From Planctomycetota bacterium (lineage in GTDB: Bacteria; Planctomycetota; UBA1135; GCA-002686595), in the NCBI GenBank assembly GCA_029259655.1, contig JAJDET010000249.1, positions 1 to 55,357 of the forward strand: a stretch of 55,357 nt of DNA, given 5' to 3'. The notes under the pieces were generated by a model. That model did not search any database, was not told the DNA's origin, and saw only the letters and a list, made by a program, of their open reading frames with translations. Shown piece after piece: positions 48,896 through 55,357 of the stretch. Positions within the stretch are counted from its first letter, which is position 1. Each line of letters begins with the position of its first letter. The position numbers and the translations under genes are program-made.

Positions 48896-51574
48896 TCACT
48901 GCGGCGGCACGAACGTCATGCCGCCTACGAGCTCCTCGACGGCGCCGTCTTTCCGCTTCTGGAGGAGCTCGATCGGTGCCGCTGCGTTTGCCGTGTCGAT
49001 CACGACTCGCAGCTTCACCTCCGCACCCGCCGCCAGCGTGAACGGCTGGCCCGCCTGGAAACCGGGTAGCGTGCCCACCGGCTCGACGGTCGCCGTCGTC
49101 GGGCCCTCGAGCCACGTCTCGATGGCCGTCGGAAAGGGATTCGCGACGCGGAACTCCATCTGCCAGGTCGCGGCGCTCGCGTCCCAGCGGTGGACGTTGT
49201 AGATCGTCGCATTGTTGTCGCGCGGGACGCGGATTCCCGGGACGTAGAGGGGACCCGGACCCCAGTCCAGCGGATCCGGATCGGTCTCGACGAGGACGAG
49301 GAACGTGAAGGGCTCGGGGTCGTCCGGCGCCACGAGATCGAAGGTGACGATCCGCGCCGCGTCCTCCGCGCCACCGGCCAGTCCCGCGCCCGAGTGCTCG
49401 ATCGAGTCGATCGTCTGCACGCCGAGCGTGTGCCACGCGCCGGTTCCCGGGTCGGTGTCGAGCTCGCCACGCGTGAGCGCCGGGAGCAGCGACGCCGCTC
49501 GAGTCCAGAGCAGTCGGACCGAGACGTCGGTCGCGGCCGCCGTTCCCCGGTTGCGCACGCGGACGTAGACCCTGTTCGTCTCGCCGGCGGCAGGCTCCTC
49601 CTGCTTGCGCGCGTCGAACTCCACCGACGTTTGCGGCTCGCCGTCGTACGGAGGGGCGTCGACGAGCACGTCCAGGCTCTGCCAGGCTCCGATGATCCCG
49701 CGCTCCTTCTCGAACAGCACGTGGCTCGGCTGCTCGGTGTTGCCCCAGTCGAGACGATTGTCGCGCACGACGACGTCCGTACCTCCGCGCCCGCCGAGCG
49801 CGCTGGACGCGACGATACGGACGGCCTCGTACGCATTGACGCGCCCGTGGCCGTGAGTGTTCTTCGCGTCCTCTCCCTCTCCGTGCAGGCTCCGTCCGGT
49901 GTGCGGGACGTACGACGCCCTCGAGTCCTCGACGAGATCGGTCGTGTTCTTGAGGAGGTAGTGGACCTCGGAGCTCGTCAGGTCCGGGTTCAACGAGAGC
50001 AGGAGACCGGCGACGCCGGCGACGATCGGCGTGGAGGCGGAGTTGCCCCCGAAGCAAACGGTGTAGTCACCCGGGGTCGGAAGATCGGCGCAGGGCGGCC
50101 ACCCGGGATTGCGGTGGGGCTGGATAGCGTCGTCGTGGTTGTACCCGTCTGCCATCGTCCGCCAGTCGGTGGTGGCGACGTTGAGCGTGCCCTGGGTCTT
50201 GTTCGGCGCGTTCGAGAGCCGCGTCGGTCCCAGGAGGTCGATGCAGACGCCGTACCCGCTGTTGCGCATGCGCTCGTCGGTGTTCGTGACGGCGCTCACG
50301 GCGAGCACGCCGTCGATCGAGACGATGTCTTCCCAGAAGTTCACGTCGTAGCCGTCGTTGCGCGCCGCGAACAGGACGACCGTGCCCTTGCCCTCGCGAC
50401 CGTACGTGACCGCCCGGTCGACGGCGTCGCACACGACCTGCGGGATGGGCTGCTTCAGACCGTAGGTCCAGCTGTTCGAGATGATGTCGGCGCCGTTCGC
50501 CCAGGCGTAGTCGAGCGCCTTGGCGTCCGCGTAGTAGCTGGTCGGTTCCGGCCGCTTCAGGAGCATCAGGCTGCAGTCCGGGCAGCTCCCTGCGACTCCG
50601 ATCCCGTTGTTTCCCTTGGCGGCCGCGCAGCCCGCGACCGCGGTCCCGTGAGCGACGGCGCCGCGATCGTCCGGGTCGCCGTCACCGAAGCCCTTGACGA
50701 GCGTGGTCGGGGCGTCCGGCGGCGGCCGGACGTTGGGCAGGAGGTCGGGGTGCGTCGCGTCGAAGCCGTTCTCGGTGATCGCGATGACGACGTCGGAACA
50801 CCCGGTCGTGATCGTCCAGGCCTCGACCGTGTCGATGTCGGCGTCCACCGTGCCGCCGTCGCTCCCGTCGTTGTGATGATGCCACTGGCGATGGAGCAGC
50901 GGATCGTCGAGCCCCTGCGACAGGTACTCCACGTGGTGGACGAAGTTGGGCTCGCAGTGATCGACCAGGGGATCGCGGGCGAGCAACCGACACGCCTCGA
51001 GCGCGTCGGTGTCCGACACCCTGGGCGTCTCGAGGAGGTAGAGGCCCTGCGCGAACTCGCTCTCCTCGATCACCGTCAGGTCGAGCCGGCCGACGAGACC
51101 CCGGATCGCAGCGGAGTCCGCCGCGGGCTGGAACTGCACGACGATCTCGTGCGTGAGCAGGATCGGATGCTTGGCGCCCTCGGGAGTCACGAGCATGCCC
51201 GCGTGCTCGACGACGCCCGGGTGCTTCTCGACCAGCTCGCGGGCGAAGGTGTGGAGGTCGTCACGGTCGGGCGTGCCCGCCGGATCCAGGATGTGGAGGC
51301 CGCCCAGGAAGTCCGCGGCGAAGCCGTTCCGGTGCGGCGGCGTGTGGTCCGTTCCCGCTTCCAGAACGTCGGTCAGCTCGCTGTGCTCCGCGTCCTCGTC
51401 CAGGACGACCCCGATCTGATCGCGACGGAGCTTCAGGCGAACCGTTCGTCCTCCGACGGCGTAGCTCTCGTCCTCGTGCTGAGCGTTGGCGTGGGTCTTC
51501 GCGGTGCACGCGATCGACGCGACTGCGAGTACGGTCGCGAACCCGTACCGGGCCCACCGGGCTCGGATGTCCAT
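48896..51574 (-). CDS. Exported subtilisin-family (S8) protease with C-terminal beta domains
   Basis: An 892-aa protein with a signal peptide (GFATVLAVASIACTAKTHAN) and a propeptide-like region to about 210. The protease domain (about 240-590) has the His (AVAHGTAVAGCAAAKGNNGI), oxyanion Asn (VVLFAARNDGYDVNFWEDIV) and Ser (TVCFGGNSASTPIVAGVAGL) motifs. The usual Asp motif, D-T/S-G, appears as IAITENGFDATHPDLLPN, with Glu where Asp is normally found. Whether Glu supports catalysis here is uncertain. After 610 there are CARDB-like and other beta domains (RVYVRVRNRGTAAATDVSVR, LLW; MEFRVANPFPTAIETWLEGP). It diverges from the exported TPR-CHAT gene, starts 130 bp apart, which suggests shared control. 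The target is probably extracytoplasmic. Confidence 0.85.
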   Translation of the reverse strand: MDIRARWARYGFATVLAVASIACTAKTHANAQHEDESYAVGGRTVRLKLRRDQIGVVLDEDAEHSELTDVLEAGTDHTPPHRNGFAADFLGGLHILDPAGTPDRDDLHTFARELVEKHPGVVEHAGMLVTPEGAKHPILLTHEIVVQFQPAADSAAIRGLVGRLDLTVIEESEFAQGLYLLETPRVSDTDALEACRLLARDPLVDHCEPNFVHHVEYLSQGLDDPLLHRQWHHHNDGSDGGTVDADIDTVEAWTITTGCSDVVIAITENGFDATHPDLLPNVRPPPDAPTTLVKGFGDGDPDDRGAVAHGTAVAGCAAAKGNNGIGVAGSCPDCSLMLLKRPEPTSYYADAKALDYAWANGADIISNSWTYGLKQPIPQVVCDAVDRAVTYGREGKGTVVLFAARNDGYDVNFWEDIVSIDGVLAVSAVTNTDERMRNSGYGVCIDLLGPTRLSNAPNKTQGTLNVATTDWRTMADGYNHDDAIQPHRNPGWPPCADLPTPGDYTVCFGGNSASTPIVAGVAGLLLSLNPDLTSSEVHYLLKNTTDLVEDSRASYVPHTGRSLHGEGEDAKNTHGHGRVNAYEAVRIVASSALGGRGGTDVVVRDNRLDWGNTEQPSHVLFEKERGIIGAWQSLDVLVDAPPYDGEPQTSVEFDARKQEEPAAGETNRVYVRVRNRGTAAATDVSVRLLWTRAASLLPALTRGELDTDPGTGAWHTLGVQTIDSIEHSGAGLAGGAEDAARIVTFDLVAPDDPEPFTFLVLVETDPDPLDWGPGPLYVPGIRVPRDNNATIYNVHRWDASAATWQMEFRVANPFPTAIETWLEGPTTATVEPVGTLPGFQAGQPFTLAAGAEVKLRVVIDTANAAAPIELLQKRKDGAVEELVGGMTFVPPQ

Positions 51575-51703
51575 GTGTCTCCTCCTCCCCCTCATGGTAG
51601 GGCCCGGGCCCGTCCTCGAGGGCCCATTGCTCGATCCCGCGGAAGCAGGGGACAATGGCTTCGGATCGAAGGACGCACCTGCTCTGTGGAGCGGGATCCC
51701 TCC

Positions 51704-54700
51704 ATGATCGCGGCTCGCCCCCCCTTGCACCTCGTCCTGGCCTCGTGTCTCGCGCTGGCGGCACAGGACGCCTCGCCGTTCCAGGTCGAGGTCGGCGGGT
51801 CGGCGGCCGTGAAGATGGAGCCGGGCCGGACCGAGGCGCGGTTCGAGGTCGTCCCCGAGCGGGACGGGCCGCTCACGATCGACGTCGAGTCTGCCGACGG
51901 CGACGTGTTCGTGCGCGTGCTCGATGCGTCGGGCAACGTCGTTGCCCAGGACGACGACAGCGGGGTGGAGTCGAACGCGCGACTCTTCGTGGAGGGCGTC
52001 CGAGGCTCGACCCTCCATCTCGCCCTGGGTTTCGTCGTCGTCGATGATCACGCGCGCGGATTGCGCGTGAGCGTTCGCGCCGGTTCGATCCGGCTGCCGG
52101 AAGGGGAGGAGCTCCAGCAGGCGCGCTCGTCGTTCTTCCGCGAGAGCGCGCGGTCCTGTCTCGCGCGAGGTCGGAGGCTGGACGGCGCCGTCCGACTCCA
52201 GGTCTCGGCCGAGATCGACTACGCGCTCGGCGAGCTCGCGCGCTGCCAGCACGCTTACCGCGAGCTCCTCGTACTCGCCGACGAGCTGGCCCACGACCGC
52301 CTGCGGGCCTCCGCGCGAACGCGGTTGGGGGAGATTCTGTTCCTCTTCGACGACCCCCGGGGAGCGCGCGATCTCCTCGTGCAGGCTCTCGAAGGTGCCG
52401 TCGCCCTTCGTGACAGGGTCATGGAGATGTTCGTCCGAGGATCGCTCGGTGATGCAGAGCAGGTTCTCGGAGATCTGGACGCCGCGCGTCAGTCCCTCGA
52501 GGGAGCTCTGTCGATCGCGCGCGAGACCGGCGATCGCGGCCACGAGGTCGTGTTCCTGTCGAGACTCGGCGAGCTCACTTTCGAGGCGGACGGTCGGGAG
52601 CCCGCCGAACCCCTGTTTTCTCGAGCACTCCTGCTCGCTCGCGACGACGGATCGCAGCTAGGCCTGGTCCAGGCCCTCCTGCGGTCCGGTTCGTTCTACT
52701 TCGCCTGCGCTGACTATCGACGGGCGCGCTCTCATCTCGAAGAGGCGCGCGAGGTCTGCGAGGGCGAGGGGCTGAGCAAGCGTACCCACTCCCACATTCT
52801 CGGCATTCTCGGCGACGTCGCGTTGCACACGAACGACGTGCTCCTGGCGCGCGAGATCTTCGGGGACGTCCTCGAGGACGCGCGCGAGCTCGGGGACGTC
52901 GGGCTGGAGACCTCCGCGCTGAAGAGCCTGGGCGAGGTCTACGTGTGGCTCGGTGACTTCGACGAGGCGCAGGGTGTGCTCGAGGAGGCCCTGGCACTCC
53001 TGGGGTCGGAGGGCGCACCCGAGAAGCGCGCCGGGATTCTGCGCCCGCTGGCACTGGTCCACATCGAGCGCGGAGACTTCGCCGCCGCGGACGAGACGCT
53101 CGCCCTCGCCCTGCCTCTCGCCCGTTCCGCCGGCGATGGATTGACCCTGGCGCTGGCCCTCGAGGCGAAGGCGGCCCTTCACTATCGCCAGGGCGACTAC
53201 GCTCCCGCGCTCGACCTCGCCGCCGAGATCCTCGCCATCGGGTCCGAGCGCGACTACGCGGAGGTCGAGTTCCTGGGGCTCGACCTCGTCGCCGAGCTCC
53301 ACATTCGCCTCGGAGACCTGGCGCAGGCTCGCGAGCCCGCCCGGCGGTCCGTCTTCCTGGCGCGGGAGCTGGAGGACTCACGCCTGTTGCAGTACGCGCT
53401 CCTGACGTCGGTCGAGATCGCCTACTTCGACGGCGACGTGGACGCCATGACGGCAATCGTCGCCGAGGCCGAGACTTGCTTCGAGAACGCGGATCTCGCG
53501 AAGCTCGACCCGGGCAGGATTGCGCTCGTGCGCGCACAGGAGGTCTTCGCTCGCTGGGGCGAGTACAGCCAGGACCTCGTGCGGCTCGCGCTGTCTTCGG
53601 ACGCAACGGATGCGGCGACCGCGAAGGCTGCCGTGCGCGAGGGGTTCCGGCGTGCCGGTCTCTGGAAGGGTCGAGCCCTCTTGCAGGGAATCGCCGAGCA
53701 TCGACGGGGAGAGCGCTCCGCCGCGATCATCGCCCTCAGACGGGAGCTCCGGGATGCCGTCGCCGAACGAGACGGTCTCCTGGCCGGGATCTCCTCTCTT
53801 CGCCGTCGAGGTCTCGAGGAGGGCGCGAAGCTCGCTTCCATGCGCGAACGGCTGGACGCGTTGCGACAGCACGCCGCCGAGCTCGAGGCCCGGCTGCGCG
53901 AACGAGCGCCGGCCGACGCCGCGCTCGACCTGCCGCGCGGAGTCGATGCCGAGAGCCTGGAACCGCTCCTCGGGACGGACGAGCTCCTGATCGACTACGT
54001 CGAAGGCCTGGAGCGGCTCTACGCCTATGTCCTGCGCGACGGCGAGCTCTCGTTCCACGATCTCGGTCTGCGAGCGGAGCTCGATCGCGACGTGGCCGCA
54101 TTCCTGGCGGGAATGACACGTCCCGGACGGCTGTCAGGAGTCGATGAGATCGCCACGCGCGGCCGGCGTCTGTACGAGGAGCTCCTGGAGCCGCTCCTCT
54201 CCGACGGAGACGCGTCTTCGCGAGGTCTCCTCGTCATCCCGGCCCCGTCGCTCTCGGCGTTGCCGCTCGAAGCGCTCGTCGTCCGGTCCGCGGAGAATCC
54301 CGCGAGCTTCGAGGAGGTCGCGTTCGTGCTCGATCGGCACGAGGTCTCCTACGCGACCTCGACACCGGTCCTGACCTTGCTGGCCGCGGTCGGTCCCCGG
54401 ACCGAGAAGGGACCGGCGCTGATCCTCGGCGATCCGGTGTACGCGACCGAAGGGGCGGTGCCGACGCGCGGCGCGCCGTCGTGGGAGCGAATCCCCGGGA
54501 CGCGGGCCGAGGCGATCGCGGTCGCTTCCCTCCTGGGATCGACCCAGGGTACGAGCCCCGACGAGGGTGTCTTTCGCGGAATGAGTCGCAGTGGATCCCT
54601 CGTGGAGCCCGCCTACAGCCTGCACCTGGGCGCCGAGGCCACCCCCGAGCGGCTGCGCGGAGACCTGCGGCGCTTCGCGATCCTCCACTGCGCCAGCCAC

Positions 54701-55183
54701 GGCTGGGTCGATCCGGCAGATCCGCGCGAGAGCGGTCTCGTCCTCGCGCCCGGTGCCGACGGGGACGGGCTGCTGCGGGTGGCCGACATTCTCGAGCTCG
54801 ACCTCGACGCCGAGGTCGCCGTCCTTTCCGCCTGCGACACGGGTCGGGGGACGATCCGCCCCGGCGAGGGCGTCCAGTCGATCGCACGTGCCTTCCTCTA
54901 CGCCGGCGCTCGCTCTGTCGTGTCGAGCCTGTGGCAGGTGGACGACCGGGAGACGATGGAGGTGATGCGTCGCTTCTACGCCGAGTACGTGGGTCGCGGA
55001 CGGTCACGCGCGTCTGCGCTCCGCTCCGCGCGGCTTGCAGTTCGCCATGGAGAGCAGGAGCCGGGCTCCTACCGCGGACTGGGGCGGGGCATCGCCACCG
55101 ACGACGAGGCGCCAGTCGAAGAGAACCTCTCGGGCCATCCCTTCTTCTGGGCCTCGTTCGTCTACGTGGGGTTGCCCCGGTGA
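51704..55183 (+). CDS. Exported PPC-TPR-CHAT caspase-like protease
   Basis: A 1159-aa protein from ATG 51704; the open frame extends far upstream on the antisense of the protease and is not coding there. An N-terminal signal peptide (ARPPLHLVLASCLALAAQDA) is followed by a PPC-like beta domain (FQVEVGGSAAVKMEPGRTEA, LTIDVESADGDVFVRVLDAS). About 12 TPR-like units follow (residues 130-640, for example LGDLDAARQSLEGALSIARE, YRQGDYAPALDLAAEILAIG) and then a coiled segment. The CHAT domain fills the last 400 residues. Its caspase-type dyad is intact: His in FAILHCASHGWVDPADPRES and Cys in VAVLSACDTGRGTIRPGEGV, followed by SIARAFLYAGARSVVSSLWQ. CHAT proteases cut specific partner proteins, with TPRs as the usual sensor. 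Export of this one is notable. A family C repeat begins four bases after the stop. Confidence 0.9.
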   Translation: MIAARPPLHLVLASCLALAAQDASPFQVEVGGSAAVKMEPGRTEARFEVVPERDGPLTIDVESADGDVFVRVLDASGNVVAQDDDSGVESNARLFVEGVRGSTLHLALGFVVVDDHARGLRVSVRAGSIRLPEGEELQQARSSFFRESARSCLARGRRLDGAVRLQVSAEIDYALGELARCQHAYRELLVLADELAHDRLRASARTRLGEILFLFDDPRGARDLLVQALEGAVALRDRVMEMFVRGSLGDAEQVLGDLDAARQSLEGALSIARETGDRGHEVVFLSRLGELTFEADGREPAEPLFSRALLLARDDGSQLGLVQALLRSGSFYFACADYRRARSHLEEAREVCEGEGLSKRTHSHILGILGDVALHTNDVLLAREIFGDVLEDARELGDVGLETSALKSLGEVYVWLGDFDEAQGVLEEALALLGSEGAPEKRAGILRPLALVHIERGDFAAADETLALALPLARSAGDGLTLALALEAKAALHYRQGDYAPALDLAAEILAIGSERDYAEVEFLGLDLVAELHIRLGDLAQAREPARRSVFLARELEDSRLLQYALLTSVEIAYFDGDVDAMTAIVAEAETCFENADLAKLDPGRIALVRAQEVFARWGEYSQDLVRLALSSDATDAATAKAAVREGFRRAGLWKGRALLQGIAEHRRGERSAAIIALRRELRDAVAERDGLLAGISSLRRRGLEEGAKLASMRERLDALRQHAAELEARLRERAPADAALDLPRGVDAESLEPLLGTDELLIDYVEGLERLYAYVLRDGELSFHDLGLRAELDRDVAAFLAGMTRPGRLSGVDEIATRGRRLYEELLEPLLSDGDASSRGLLVIPAPSLSALPLEALVVRSAENPASFEEVAFVLDRHEVSYATSTPVLTLLAAVGPRTEKGPALILGDPVYATEGAVPTRGAPSWERIPGTRAEAIAVASLLGSTQGTSPDEGVFRGMSRSGSLVEPAYSLHLGAEATPERLRGDLRRFAILHCASHGWVDPADPRESGLVLAPGADGDGLLRVADILELDLDAEVAVLSACDTGRGTIRPGEGVQSIARAFLYAGARSVVSSLWQVDDRETMEVMRRFYAEYVGRGRSRASALRSARLAVRHGEQEPGSYRGLGRGIATDDEAPVEENLSGHPFFWASFVYVGLPR

Positions 55184-55186
55184 CAG

Positions 55187-55357
55187 CTAGCCCGCATCCC
55201 TCACGGGTTCGCGGCTAGAACACCACGAACGGCCGGCTGCGCCGGCCTCTCGGCTCCTGCCGGCACTTTGCGCGCACCGGCGTCCTCGACGACCTGTTCA
55301 AGGTCGACTGCGGGGCCGGCACGCGCAAAGCACCAGCAGGAACCGACTCGAGGCGTT
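55187..55357. repeat. Family C repeat, copy 2 (truncated by window end)
   Basis: Begins with CTAG (55187-55190) four bases after the TPR-CHAT stop and continues as family C to the window end. GAACACCACG occurs at the same 30-base offset from the TAG as in copy 1. GGCCGGC-TGC-GCCGGCC (55231-55247) is the covaried hairpin. Arms 55251-55281 and 55315-55345 match as inverted repeats at 25 of 31 positions. All six remaining pairs become G-U when the minus strand is transcribed, around a 33-base loop holding CGACCT-N5-AGGTCG. Confidence 0.85.

Noticed and set aside
49190-51700. A 1997-codon open frame covering the subtilase on the opposite strand and the CHAT gene
   Set aside because: Only the part from ATG 51704 has domain logic; the rest is the antisense of a clear protease with the composition typical of high-GC shadow frames.

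Overview
The window is a GC-rich (roughly two-thirds G+C by eye) bacterial chromosome segment. Its gene content suggests a Planctomycetota-like organism. It has a TIGR02999-type ECF sigma factor, a TPR-bearing Ser/Thr kinase, FG-GAP/ASPIC-UnbV lipoproteins, sulfatase-fold lipoproteins, a DUF1570-like HExxH peptidase, HEAT-vWA and TPR-CHAT proteins, and very many exported lipoproteins. Acidobacteriota or Myxococcota cannot be excluded without a search. I see no rRNA, tRNA, CRISPR array, integrase or transposase.

Layout. 0-6 kb: a partial CBS protein, a lipoprotein gene broken by two in-frame TGA codons, an EAL-HDOD protein, an HDOD protein, and a sigma/anti-sigma/secretin-like operon. 6-13 kb: a GT-C glycosyltransferase with an overlapping sulfatase-fold lipoprotein, a membrane-anchored coiled coil, a CPBP protease, a collapsed methyltransferase remnant and an FG-GAP lipoprotein. 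13-21 kb: a degenerate peptidase homologue, a second sulfatase-fold protein, an HExxH peptidase, an exported protein with a repeated Cys-rich motif, a small protein whose ribosome binding site lies inside a perfect hairpin, an RRM protein and an SGNH hydrolase. 21-27 kb: a two-component system, a frameshifted HEAT-vWA protein, and a tiny secreted Cys peptide followed by a membrane thioredoxin. 27-36 kb: a TPR Ser/Thr kinase, an FG-GAP/beta-helix adhesin-like protein, an ECF sigma factor, a CRTAC-like lipoprotein and a four-CBS protein. 36-41 kb: a holin-like protein, a PepSY protein, two lipoproteins and a TPR-thioredoxin protein. 41.4-47.9 kb: a six-gene cassette (three lipoproteins, a 70-aa protein and two alpha/beta hydrolases) bracketed by a 45-bp direct repeat of the 3' end of the preceding gene. 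48-55 kb: a 2OG-Fe oxygenase with a halogenase-type H-x-G motif, a subtilase, and a divergent exported TPR-CHAT protease.

Three unrelated families of short intergenic repeats recur: A at 1.4 and 11.6 kb, B at 10.5, 35.1 and 36.6 kb, and C at 6.0 and 55.2 kb. All are structured. Nine of eleven visible ends are CTAG and the other two differ by one base. Their ends supply the TAG stop codon of six neighbouring genes. Family B holds 1, 2 or 4 copies of a 67-bp hairpin unit. Family C would fold, as minus-strand RNA, into a 31-bp stem with only G-U wobbles in one copy. These repeats, the direct-repeat-bounded cassette, the H-x-G oxygenase and the hairpin-masked ribosome binding site are the parts most worth following up.
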